Assembly: GCA_036674765.1 (NCBI GenBank)
Contig: JARVKI010000121.1
Location: 1-64,000 of the forward strand
DNA: 64,000 bases
Source of the DNA: Seiridium cupressi
Lineage: Eukaryota > Ascomycota > Sordariomycetes > Amphisphaeriales > Sporocadaceae
Direction of reading: 5' to 3'
Shown: piece after piece, positions 35,038 to 47,426 of the stretch
Numbering within the stretch: the stretch's first letter is position 1
Layout: every line of letters starts with the position of its first letter
Program-made: the position numbers and the translations under genes
The notes under the pieces: generated by a model
Told to the model about the DNA's origin: nothing
What the model saw: only the letters and a program-made list of their open reading frames with translations
Databases searched by the model: none

Positions 35038-37571
35038 ATGAATGTCGAATTCGACCAGCACCCGGGGGACGCGCTGTTGGACTTGACTGCATTCGACCAC
35101 CAGCGGAACCGATACCCATACGCCACCACCCAGACGACCGCCAATCCCATCTTAATGGCTCCCGCGAGACCGCCGCCGGGAGCGTGGCCTATGCCTATCG
35201 ACATGGCGAGTGGCCCGAATCACCCAAACTCCACCACTGTTTCGTCGCCCAGCGATTCCCAGCACTCGCAGCCGCAGTCACATTCGCCCTCGCCGATCCA
35301 GCAAAGCGCGAGTCCGCTGCAGCAGTCTCCAACGTTCCCAAATGTGGCCCACGTCCACTCTCCGGCGCTACTGACCGACTGGACCCTTCTGCAGCACCAG
35401 CAGCAGCACCCGGCCAACCATGACATCTCGCAGTTTATCCAAGAGAACACCCTGATACCATTCAATCCGTTCCAGGCCAACTTCCAGACCAATGCCATCG
35501 GATATCTGCCAACAACGACTCAAGCCCCCATGGATCACCTGTCGGTCCAGGCTTTCAACGGCATGTCTCCCATTGACGATGCGCACGCTATGCAGCAGAA
35601 CTGGGAGGGTATGGGCATGGCAAATTGGCAAGATTTCGGGGCTTCGCTGCAGTTCCCCGCCGACGGCCTACCCCGTTTCGGAAGCTTGGGCAGCCAGTCT
35701 CCCACGGGAACTTACTTGGAAGTCTTGTCGCTTGGCTCTAGCGACAATGGCTGGAATCAAGTCGATATGTACCAGAACTACGACCAGTACCAACATGTCC
35801 AGGCACAGGCACAGGCACAAGCCCAAAATGCCGCTATTTTCAACCCGAGTCAAACTCTTCATCTGAGAACGAACTCCGATGCTTCGCATTCCGACGGCAG
35901 CCAGCCTCTGGATCTCAGCAGTAGCTACGAGGAGATCCCTCCCTTCAACTATTCGCCTTTCTCGCCCGGCTCAGACACCTATTCGGACCCGTCGAGCCAC
36001 AGAAACTGCTTCCATGGCGAAACTCACCACCATCATGAGACCATCAGTCCTGCTGCCGCCGTGGCACCAATGCCTATCAAATCGACTGCATCCTCGCCTT
36101 CTTCAAGTAAGAGCTCTGGTTCCGGGTCTGGTGTCGTATCTCCAACTCAGCCAACCGTTCGGAGAAGTTCGGGGCCAAGAAAGAGCCCAATAGCCAAGTC
36201 TACCAGCAAGTCTGTCACTAGGAGAACGTCCAATGGTAAGAAGGATGGCACGGTCGAGAAGAAGGTCGGTCGAAGAAAGGGACCTCTCCTGCCGGAGCAA
36301 CGGAAACAGGCTAGCGAAATCCGGAAGCTTCGTGCTTGCTTGCGTTGCAAGTTTCTCAAGAAGACCTGCGACACTGGCGAGCCTTGCAATGGCTGCCAGC
36401 CATCTCACGCCCGTCTTTGGCAGGTACCTTGCACGCGTATCGACATCAAGGATATTGGTTACTTCATGAAAGACTGGAAGGCCGATTACGAGCGCCATCT
36501 TGTTCGGGGCGTTTCCGTCTACAATGTCAAGGGCTTCGCCAAGGAGGAGTCGCTCATGTGGATCACTCACGGCTACGGCTTCTGCTTGCCAGTGATGGTT
36601 CGTCAAGTCCATGTCGCGGATGAGAGCTGTTTCATGCTTGACTGGGTCGAGTCCTTCCAGCCCGATCAAGAGCCGATCGAATTCGATATCAAGACTGAAA
36701 AGCTCGATGTTGGTGAGAAGGGTATCAATATGGATGCTCTGGCCGAGTATCTTGACAAGCACATCGACGGCGCATTTGAAACCTTCGTTGATGATCACTT
36801 TGAGGGCACTCCATTCATCACCGAAATCCTGAAGACAGCTCACCGATTCTACGTCAAGGAGCAGCTGCCTGTACTCCGAAAAGCACTCAAGCTCGTCTTG
36901 GCCTACAACCTCACTATGCACATTACTCTGGTTGAGCAACCGGGCTTGGACCATACGCTACAGGGCCAGATTGACGACGAGGACTCCAAGTACTACGGCA
37001 AATATGTCGCTCCTGTCCTAATCAACTTCCAGATCAAGTGTGCCATGGCCGAGATGTGGCGTGAACTGCAAAAGGACATCCTAGAGGAGCTTTCTGCACT
37101 TTACTCCAGCGTCTACAGCGGCGACCGCCTGAAGAACTGGCCTACCATCTTCATGCTCGCCTGTGTCCTGCTGGCTGTCTGGGAAGAGATGCAGTTTGAT
37201 TGCCACTACAGGGTACCCGATCCCATCGCCGTCGAGAAGTTTTGCAGCGATATGGAGACGACACCTGTTGGTGTCATTACTGGCCTCTTCCACGCTATCT
37301 CTCAGAAGCTGCCCGCTCTTACCGACTGGGACAGTCAGCGTCATGGTCAACTACTCAACAACAATGTTGCAGTGTGTGAAGCCATGACCGAGGTACGATC
37401 ACACGTTCTCAAGCATGGTAAGTCGAAGATCCCATTTACCTCTTTATTTCAAAAACTGACCATTGCCCAGAATCATACTTGAGAACACGAAACACTTCAA
37501 AGTTTGACAGATACGACTTCGACTCATTATCGAACAAGTTCCTGTCAAAGCTGGTCATCAAGGCCAACTAA
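35038..37571 (+). CDS. Zn2Cys6-type transcription regulator
   Basis: Two exons, 35038-37417 and 37471-37571, encode 826 residues. Residues of about 1-400 are low complexity (Pro, Ser, Gln, Asn) with a QAQAQAQAQ run, as in activation regions. A basic Lys/Arg/Ser stretch of about 360-425 precedes the cysteine cluster. The cluster starts at about residue 434: CLRCKFLKKTCDTGEPCNGC, then a sixth Cys after QPSHARLWQVP at about 465. The pattern is C-x2-C-x6-C-x5-C-x2-C-x11-C. The last gap is longer than the usual 6-9 of Gal4-type clusters. A long conserved-looking C-terminal part follows, starting TRIDIKDIGYFMKDW. The short second exon completes the C-terminus (ESYLRTRNTSKFDRYDF and on to VIKAN). 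The start is ATG in a CTCACA context. An in-frame ATG at 34756 would add 94 leader-like residues. I recognise the domain but not the target genes. Confidence 0.85.
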
Positions 37572-39214
37572 AGTGTTTCCATAGTTCCCATCCGCTATTT
37601 AATGTAGTGAACTGTCTCCATGAGCAGCTTGCTACACTATCTGCTTGGGTCCTTGTTTCTTTTGTTGAATTTGCTCGAGACATTTAGCGATGGCGTTATC
37701 TGAGGATCTGATACTTACATCATGACCTACTTTTCCACTCTTCCTCCCGCTTGATTTACTTGCCATTCGATCTCTCACTTCACGGCTGGTCACCGCCAAA
37801 CTCAAACGCATGCGATTACAACACAGCACATACGCCTCTTAACGCCATGTTTACGACCCTTTTTAACGAGACATTCGACGAAGTGTATGACTTGGAATTG
37901 TTTATTCAGGACATTGCGCTAGCGCTCAAAAGCGGTTCGAATCTGATTTGATTTGGTATTTGCTATTTTCGGGGGATTTGCTGCTTGTCTCTCTCATGTC
38001 TGATGAATGAGTCGAGGCAATCATGTTTTATGATAGTATGGGTTACGGAATGAACAAACATCACACAAGACATTATACACGACGAACACGATCGTACAGA
38101 GCATAGACGATTATGCATTGTTATTGGCGTTGACGAACCACAACGCTGACGCTGGAATTTAACATCCGAAGGGGTGACAAAGAAACCATGGATTTGACCA
38201 TGCAGCCATATGCGCCCCCAGACCCATTGTGTGGTGGACAGGGAGGGCTGCTGTGATGCTCTCGTTGATAATACTGTTGTGTAGGACAAGCGTGGTACAA
38301 GACGAGTAGTAATGCAAATACATTCCATCGATCATTCTAGCCGTGTGAGATTGAGCTGTACGACTCGGATCCTTGTGTAACTTGTGACATGGGAACAGAA
38401 TCGATGCTTGACTTTGGTGACAGTACTGGGAAGGGCGCAGGATTTCGGTGTTGCATTATCTGCAATGTCAGCCACCATCTCTTAAGCGCCGGTAGACCGC
38501 AAGGGTACTGCACGGCAGACTTCTTATTTTATTTTATTTTATTAATTTTCGTTATTATTATTGTTATTGGCTTACCATGCTGACTGCATATGCAATGATT
38601 AGCATTGTACAACCCCAGGAGTTGTTGGTTTGTCGGCCGATAAATTGGGTCATAGTCATTGGGAGGCAAAGTGCTTGGCGCTTCGGATTAAATTAAGGCT
38701 GTCCCATGTCCGAACCAAGGAACAATGAGGGGGTGATGTAAGGTGTCGCAGGTAATCTGTCTTGATAGAAGCTAGAAGTTCGGCTACCTTTGCTTGGAGT
38801 GAGGTGTTGGTCATTGACCTATTCTTGGGCACCAGGAAACAGAGTTGGAAGCGAATCCCGTGCTTGGTGTTTTTGATTTTATTTTTATTACTTTTACATC
38901 TGCTCGCAATTTACGAATCTTCTGAACACGACGTGTTGCCTTATCGGCTCTGAGGTGTGTACAGCGGTCTGGAAGGAGTTGTGAACTCTTACCAAATCAG
39001 AATGCAAGCATCTCTACTGAAATAGCTACATAATACCACATAAGCTACCGTCTATCCCTCGGTGAGAACTTGCAACTTCGAGTGACTCGCTCACTTGGAC
39101 ATCCCCATGTCAAATAAATTCCTGATATGCTCGTTTCAGCCAGGCGTTTGGGTCTACAAGACAGCGCAAGCATGCCCTTTGTCTGCGTTACCGGTTCTCA
39201 TGTAAACAGTCTCC
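37572..39214. other. Intergenic region
   Basis: 1.6 kb between convergent genes, AT-rich in places, with a TTATT-type repeat at 38521. No gene recognised. Confidence 0.5.
38521..38577. repeat. TTATT/TTATTA simple repeat
   Basis: Tandem TTATTT units followed by TTATTA units in AT-rich sequence. Confidence 0.75.
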
Positions 39215-39750
39215 TCAGGCCCTTTTCCCCTTCGCCGTGGGGCCAGATGCCAAGGCGCCGAACGCACCCATCACAGTCAACCAGCGGTTCACATGCAGGA
39301 ACGCACTCACGCCAACGTTACCCAGATCATATCGCTCCAGCCGGCGAAATCCCAGAAATATTCCGGGCCTACGGCGGCATAGGTGGCGTAGATGTGGCCC
39401 AGATCCGCAAGCGCGACGGCGACCAGGTACCAGCACGTCGTGGTCTGCTTCGTCGTAAAAGTACAGACTACAGCGAGGGCGGCCAGCAGAAGGTAGACGT
39501 CGAGGAGCGTTAGCGTCACGCCGTGGGCCTGGGGATGGAAATCCGCGGGCTTGAGTGCGTGGTTCGGCGCCTGGGAGGCGTAGAAGTTTGCCGGATCTTG
39601 GATACCTTGTACGTAAGCCCATATCCTGCACATTGTAAGTCAGCGAGGCGTGCCCTAAGCATATATGGTGAGGTGGGTTGCGAACAAGGCGGCTGGTTCC
39701 AGGACTCCGAAGAGGACAAGGGGCCAGGCTGGCAGACAGGTCACCGTCAT
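39215..39750 (-). pseudogene. Small fungal membrane protein (DUF7704-like), apparent frameshift
   Basis: Two exons on minus: 39750-39686, a 60-nt intron with a weak GTTCGC donor and TGCAG acceptor, then from 39625. The join restores FGVLEPAALIWAYVQGIQDP, the start typical of a small fungal four-helix family of unknown function that I recall as DUF7704. Next come a hydrophobic helix (LDVYLLLAALAVVC) and LVAVALADLGHIYATYA. After the motif WSDMIW near 39322 the frame meets a stop at 39307. In the next frame the expected continuation GNVGVSAFLHVNRWLTVMG runs on to a stop at 39215. The two parts join if one base is missing in the TGGG at 39321-39324. So either this copy is broken, the base call is wrong, or a perfect GTGAGT donor just downstream is used instead. 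The unbroken frame encodes 127 residues. Family name moderately sure. Confidence 0.6.
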
Positions 39751-40075
39751 TCTGCTTGACGGTGTCGATGTAGAGTGTATTTTTTTTTCTTCTTCTCAAT
39801 TGGTTGGTATATGATACCCGCGAGTGAGAATTGACGAAAAGGAGTGAAGTTAGAAGAGTGTCCATGAAGCATAATTTCAACAAAGCTTGTGGTCAGCCCA
39901 TGTCAACGAGGATTTGATTGGCATCCGCACTATCAATCTGGCCGCCGAGGGCAACCCAGTTATGTACAATGTAGGATTACAGTACCCGTCAGGAGGGTAG
40001 TTATCAGGGGAAACTGTACACTTCTCTGAGCCGCACAGATTTCGCGAACACATAACTTGATAACACAACCAAGTT

Positions 40076-40215
40076 CTATTTTTATTTTTATTTTTAAATT
40101 TTTTTTTTTTTCAAAATACTAACTTATAAGATATAAAATAATTAACCTTAATACGAAATTGAAATACTTAATTATGCTTCCATAGTTTTTTATTTATTAA
40201 TAATCGTTAAATTCT
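40076..40215. repeat. AT-rich block, possible mutated repeat relic
   Basis: Nearly pure A/T for about 130 bp, unlike the roughly 50% GC around it. It is followed by GGGGATGTGTGCAGTTTCC, resembling the sequence after the AT block at 61.5 kb. In ascomycetes such blocks are often remnants of RIP-mutated transposons (inference). Confidence 0.4.
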
Positions 40216-41887
40216 TGCCGTATATATGGGGATGTGTGCAGTTTCCGCTTATATCCTCTTTGCCGTCAAAGAGATCTCCACAGTAAATACTTGGGAAGAT
40301 AGAATACATGCTTCAGAAAACGCATCGAACGTATATACCCTCCCTTGATTTATTACTTAGACATTAGGTTATCGTACCTTCTGTAACCTCTAATTCGATG
40401 ATTAGTGACCGCAACCATGTGCACGTTTATGTACCTCATGATAGTGTCGTGAACCGAGCTAGATGGAAGCAACCATCACTTCTGTTCAAGGACGAATCCG
40501 AAACGGAGTGTACACAACCGACGGCATCTCTGTTATATGGTTGTTTCCAGGACAATGCTGATAAACCCAAATTGCTGGTATTGTGTTATGGGGAGCAGAT
40601 CAAGGCGTCAAACCTCGTGGCTCAAAACATCTCATAGTCCATTCTGAGCCCGTGAGTTCAGAAATTCGTCAATGAATAAAATTATGTAATATATAGACAC
40701 GAGCTGCAATGTTGCCACTTCCATTGACCAGGACAGCACATAGACCCAATTGCGACTGTAAGTCTACGAGATATTATTGTGCCGTGTTAGTTTTCGAACG
40801 AGTAGCAGCATCAATCTTCCCGCGCTCCCTGCTTCCCTCCATGTATCATCCATTTTATTGTTTCTCGTGGAGTCTTGAACGGGATGGCCGGAGTGGGATG
40901 CCGTCGTAATCTCCTGTGGCTGGAGATGCGATCCTCTCGTACAAGGGTACACGCTTGACCGCCAACAGTGATGACGTTGTCGGGGTCTTTATCGATTGAG
41001 CTGGCCGCAAGGGTCCCCTCCATCTGCTCAACAGCGACGGCGGCGCGGATGCAGCGATTTTGTCGATTGAGTGTAATGATGAGGGTATATCAAAAGCCGG
41101 AAACGCAAGGCTGAAAGCAATAGTATACTAAAGATCAGCACATCTAGATGGAAGGCTCCCATGCTTCGGTTCCTGCCGAAATCTGACTCGTCCAGTTCCC
41201 CCAGGGAGGCGCATGGCAAGTTCGCCACTGGCGGAGTTGTCCCGTTGTCGAAGGTGGGACCATGGCATGTCGAGCTTGATCGAGTCAGGCACTGTAGAGC
41301 AGCGAAATCGAGCAGCTGAGGATACCTAATATGCAAGACAGCATACTGTAAGCGAATATTTGGGCATGATGAATAATTTCTACATGTTTCAATGTGGCCA
41401 AACCGGTACCGTTTCGCATCATAATCGGACACGCCGCCAGGTCTGGACGGCTTAGTGACCAGCCTATCTGCCCGTGTTCTTGATACGGCGACTGACTTTT
41501 GGACCCTCTTTCCCAAGATAGTGTCAGCCTAATTTCGTACTCGAATGTTCGCGATGGCTACATAACAGACTTGACATGTAGGAATGTATGTGCCATCGAT
41601 CCCAGTGTCCTCTATTCTGCCTGTGGTGATACTGATTTTCGGCCGCTATTTGGCACTTGTTACCCCAGGTTCTTATCTTATTGATTGTACCACATGACGT
41701 GAGGTTGGCCCCGCTTTCTTGCTGTAGTTCCCAGCTAATGCGATAACGCCCAAGCAACCAGCAGAGAGCTTTCACTTGAAGGACCAACAAACCAGAAATC
41801 ATCCTCTCCATCTCCTCTGGCCATCAGATTTCCCTCACCACTCCTTACTGCAACCGCCAGAAACAAAGAAAGTTTCGATTCATCAAG

Positions 41888-43327
<1,440 letters not shown>

Positions 43328-43888
43328 ATCTTATACTGCACTGCAACGGTACTGCATATCCTCACGACATGGCGTTTGTGGTTTGGGGCCTTGAGACAAG
43401 GCGATGCGTTGAATTGGCACAAATATCCATAGGCATTCTGATGCGATCTTGACACCAAATCTGGTGCACAGAAATGAGATCATATTCATTCTCCGACTAC
43501 TATCATTCTGAGCTTCTAGTGACCATAATCCTGTGACTTGCCGCCACTGACTGACTGACACACTGGGGTGGCATGGGTATGTAGTGGATAGGAATCCACA
43601 AATGGCGGGCGCCACCTTCACAAGTGTCATCGCCCACGCACCCCACCTTGTAAAGGCTTTGTCAAGCCGTGCAACTTCAATTCCTTGTATCTATTCGAAC
43701 TTGCGCCGGAAAGGCTGCCAGAAACATGCAATCTGCTGGATCCTTCCACGTCCTGCGCGAGGTTGAGTTATTGTTGCCCCCATAGTAACGTGCATTGGCT
43801 TCGCCACATAACACTCTATTTTCGCTCGAGGCAACCGCACAACCAGCTGAGTGAGGTTGATGAATCACATGGAGCAGTTCGTTCAGAC
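43328..43888. other. UBI4-ETP1 intergenic region
   Basis: Holds the 3' flank of polyubiquitin and the promoter of the ligase gene. The ligase frame stays open back to 43685, but those residues look like leader sequence. Confidence 0.5.
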
Positions 43889-46078
43889 ATGCCTTCGTAC
43901 TTCTACCATCTGAAGTTCGAACTCTACCCTACTCCTGCTCCCGGTCCACGCACTGGAGACCGCTTGAATATATCTGGCGGCATAATCAGCTCCAAAGCTT
44001 TGGCCGACAGCCTCTGGCTTCCACCGAAGGACGCCAGCATATTCGACGAACTTCCTGCTCATCGTCTCTCGGCTGCGTCTACTTTCGAGGACAGAAGAAG
44101 AACACCGAACACACCCTTTGAAGATATTGATACTCGGGTACAGCCCAACGTAATCGACTGTGGCACTCCTCGACCAGCGAGTACCGAAGACGACCGAAAT
44201 ATCATTGTGCTTAGCGAGAGACAGCACCGCCAGCGGACCCTGAGCTACCCACCTCCGCAGGCTTACGCCGCTATCAAACCCGAGACCGCTACGAAGGATT
44301 GGCGTTTCGGCCGCGTGCGTATCGAAAGCTTGGATGTTGGATCCCCAAGAGAGGGCAGTTACAACGGCATGGCTGGTGATGGACCATCGAGCTCAACCAC
44401 TGCCGCTGTGGCAGTGGGCCCATCCATGAGCAGCGCCGGGAAAGCCACAAAGGCGCGATATATTCCTTTCAAGACGAAGAATACCGAGGTTGGTTGGGGT
44501 GTCGTACACCTATACAGAGAGGATGAGGAGTCGCCCGAGCTTCAACGGGCCGCGGACATGGACGAAGCCCAAGACAGCAAGGCCTCATTGAAAGATGTGG
44601 ATTGCACGACTCTCTGCATACCAGCTGTTCCTAGCTATCTCACGGCAAGCGATTTCCTAGGCTTTATCGGGGATGAATGGCGAGACGAGGTTAGCCACTA
44701 CAGAATGGTCATGACTGGCCGCATGAACAGGTATCTGGTCCTGCTGAAGTTCCGTGACAGCAAACGAGCACAGCAATTTCGGCACGCTTTCGATGGCAAG
44801 GTATTCAACCACATTGAGCCGGAAACCTGTAATGTAGCCTGTATCAAGTCGATCACATTCGAGACGTCCACCCGACCAACCGAGAGCTTCCCGGACCTCA
44901 GCCATGACCCATTCACGCCATCAACTGCTCCGTCTGGGCTCAAACCGCTACCGCCTCCAACGCCGAACCTCATTGAGCTTCCTACGTGTCCGGTCTGCCT
45001 GGAGCGCATGGATGATACTACAGGTCTAATGACAATACCCTGTCAACATGTGTTCCACTGCTCCTGTTTACAGAAATGGAAAGGGTCGGGCTGTCCTGTC
45101 TGCCGTCACACGAATCCTTCACTGGCTCTATCGGCCGCTGCCAATAGTACTAGCCATGCACGGTCATCTTCATCCTACGACTCTTCGGACCCATATTCGT
45201 TGCCCTTTGGTTCACACGTATCCAACCTCTGCTCGGTATGCGACTCCCCTGAAGACCTATGGATCTGTCTGATTTGCGGCAACGTTGGCTGCGGCCGCTA
45301 CAAGGGCGGTCACGCCAAGGAACACTGGAAAGACACGGCACATACATTTGCCCTTGAATTGGACACTCAATATGTTTGGGACTACATGGACGATGCTTGG
45401 GTGCATCGGCTGATCAGAACTAAAGGGGACGGCAAAGTCGTCGAGCTTCCAGGCCACCATCAAGATAGCCCCCATAGACGCAGTGAGGATGATGATGTCG
45501 TTCCGAGAGCCAAGCTGGAGAGTATCGGCGTGGAGTACACCCATCTGCTCACTAGCCAGTTGGATAGCCAGCGTGTCTACTTCGAGGCCAAGCTGTCTGA
45601 GGCCGCAGATAAAGCAACGAAAGCGTCGGCAGCAGCAGAAAAGGCGGCTACTCAAGCATTGCAAGCCCTCGAGGAACTTCGTGCTCTCCAGGAGGATCAT
45701 CGTGGTTTGAAAGACGCTATACCATCCCTCGAGAAGGATGTTGCTCGTGAGCGCGCCCGGGTCACGAAATCCACGGAACTGGCACGCAATCTAGGCAAGA
45801 GCCTCCAGGAGGAGAAGAAGGTCAGCGAAGGGCTTATGGCACGCATAGACCATGTCAACAAGGAGCTTGAGGCATTGCGCGAACAGACGAAGAAATTGCA
45901 GCTTGAGAATGCGGATCTCAAAGACCAAAATCATGATCTGACCATGTTCATCAGCGGTCAGGAGAAACTGAAAGAGATGGAGGCAGAGGGACAGGTCGCG
46001 CAAGAGGAGTTGGAGGAGGGAAGTGCCAGCGTGCCCGAGAAGAAGGGGAGGAAGAACAAGGGTAAGGGAAGGGCGTGA
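43889..46078 (+). CDS. ETP1: BRAP2/Etp1-type RING and UBP zinc-finger protein (E3 ubiquitin ligase)
   Basis: Single exon, 729 residues from the ATG at 43889 (MPSYFYHLKFELYP). Domains in order: a BRAP2-type RRM-like region at about 225-330 (CTTLCIPAVPSYLTASDFLG); a RING-H2 at about 367-410 (CPVCLERMDD, then CQHVFHCSCLQKWKGSGCPVC); a UBP-type zinc finger at about 448-500 (CSVCDSPEDLWICLICGNVGC, then GRYKGGHAKEHW); and a long coiled coil from about 550 to 700. A basic KKGRKNKGKGRA tail closes the protein. This architecture is specific to the BRAP2/IMP family. Yeast Etp1 is linked to ethanol tolerance and protein turnover. The UBP finger binds the free C-terminus of ubiquitin, so its position next to the polyubiquitin gene is notable, though co-regulation is not shown. 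An upstream in-frame ATG at 43685 would add 68 unlikely residues. Confidence 0.93.
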   Translation: MPSYFYHLKFELYPTPAPGPRTGDRLNISGGIISSKALADSLWLPPKDASIFDELPAHRLSAASTFEDRRRTPNTPFEDIDTRVQPNVIDCGTPRPASTEDDRNIIVLSERQHRQRTLSYPPPQAYAAIKPETATKDWRFGRVRIESLDVGSPREGSYNGMAGDGPSSSTTAAVAVGPSMSSAGKATKARYIPFKTKNTEVGWGVVHLYREDEESPELQRAADMDEAQDSKASLKDVDCTTLCIPAVPSYLTASDFLGFIGDEWRDEVSHYRMVMTGRMNRYLVLLKFRDSKRAQQFRHAFDGKVFNHIEPETCNVACIKSITFETSTRPTESFPDLSHDPFTPSTAPSGLKPLPPPTPNLIELPTCPVCLERMDDTTGLMTIPCQHVFHCSCLQKWKGSGCPVCRHTNPSLALSAAANSTSHARSSSSYDSSDPYSLPFGSHVSNLCSVCDSPEDLWICLICGNVGCGRYKGGHAKEHWKDTAHTFALELDTQYVWDYMDDAWVHRLIRTKGDGKVVELPGHHQDSPHRRSEDDDVVPRAKLESIGVEYTHLLTSQLDSQRVYFEAKLSEAADKATKASAAAEKAATQALQALEELRALQEDHRGLKDAIPSLEKDVARERARVTKSTELARNLGKSLQEEKKVSEGLMARIDHVNKELEALREQTKKLQLENADLKDQNHDLTMFISGQEKLKEMEAEGQVAQEELEEGSASVPEKKGRKNKGKGRA

Positions 46079-47426
46079 TGTCAAGATCATTGAATTTGAG
46101 CCTGATTATCCCATCAACGTCCTTCGAGGGGCCGCTCCAACTCGAAAGAAGCGCATGTCTGTTTTGGCGACAGCGGCAGATTATATCAATTTTCTACGCC
46201 GGAGTTCACATCATATCTTATGTCTCGGGTCGAAATTAAATAAGCAAGTCGATCCCTGTCTGACGGTTTAACGGCTTACTGTCTTCTATTCTTATCTACC
46301 TAGCACAGCAAGGTGAGACAGTAAACAGCCACATTTAATTTCTTCTTGAGTTTTGATTCGCTCTATGGTAATATTACGAGAGGAATTCTGTCAAAAGTTG
46401 CAAGTGTCTCGGAATCAACCTCAAGGCTCGTAGCCGTTTCCAGTTCCCGTATTTCATATCAACAATCTCCGAACAGAACGTCAGCCACTTCAGCGTTGTG
46501 CCATACCTACCCTAAGAGGTGAGCGACGGTGCCAGCGAGCCTATCGCAGCACCAGAAGCAAGCCCCTGCATGATAATGCGCAGTAGGGGTTTGTTGGGGA
46601 AAGCACACAACTCTCTTTCGCATGCGTTGAATTGCAAGGAGGGGTAGTGGGTTTGAGTTATTGGGCTTCTCGCCAGAGCATAGCAATTCGTCACTGCATA
46701 TGCGCCCTCCAAAGCCCCTCCAGAGAATACAATGTAGCGCACAACCCGAAAACGGCTGGTCGTTTAATGTAAGGTTAGTGCCTGAAACCCCACGAAAAGC
46801 CTGCTTCCCCCCACCAGTTGTGGTTTTGCGGCCCTAGACTAGTGTGGCCTTGCCCTTCTCAAGCTTGTGAAAGGCCGGACAAGGATCGAGGGAGGCGGAA
46901 GGCAGCTCAGGATTCTAGCGAGGAAAATGATCTACAAGGCAGGCCAAGCTGCGCATACTTTGTGTATCCTGCTCGTCTTTGGGCCATGACGTTCGTCATG
47001 CGTTCTGTGCCTTCTGTCCTCTAGCAAGGCAGACCACGATAGCAAACATCGCTGTCGCTTCTCAGTCCTCTGATCAGTTTTGCTTGTGATCAGTTGCTCC
47101 GCTCCGAATCTACCCAAGATATCACCACATCACCCGATAAGAGCCGGACTCTCGCCGTCCACTTTCGGGATCGTCGCTATTTCCCTACATTAAAAGGCAA
47201 GACTTTTTCATCTGGGAAGCCTAGGGTAATACTGGCCAATTTCGAACAACGACGCGCACTCGACGCATTCCTACTCCGGACTCAGACACGATAGCGACTA
47301 TCGCGCCGCTTCAACACGCAAAGGCCGGTCAAGCCGCATAGTCGAGAATTTACCAAACCTGCCTACTCTACTGAATCGATCGAATGCCGGTCTGATTTCG
47401 AGCATTTTCGCACAAGCTCTCTCACC
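46079..47426. other. Intergenic region upstream of the acyltransferase gene
   Basis: 1.35 kb of 3' flank and promoter. No gene recognised. Confidence 0.5.

Noticed and set aside
41028..41516. 162-codon minus-strand frame upstream of polyubiquitin
   Set aside because: Only a short hydrophobic patch near its end and no family resemblance. Lies in promoter-like sequence.
43685..43888. Longer start for the Etp1-type ligase
   Set aside because: The extra 68 residues have no family resemblance, while MPSYFYHLKFELYP starts like other fungal members.
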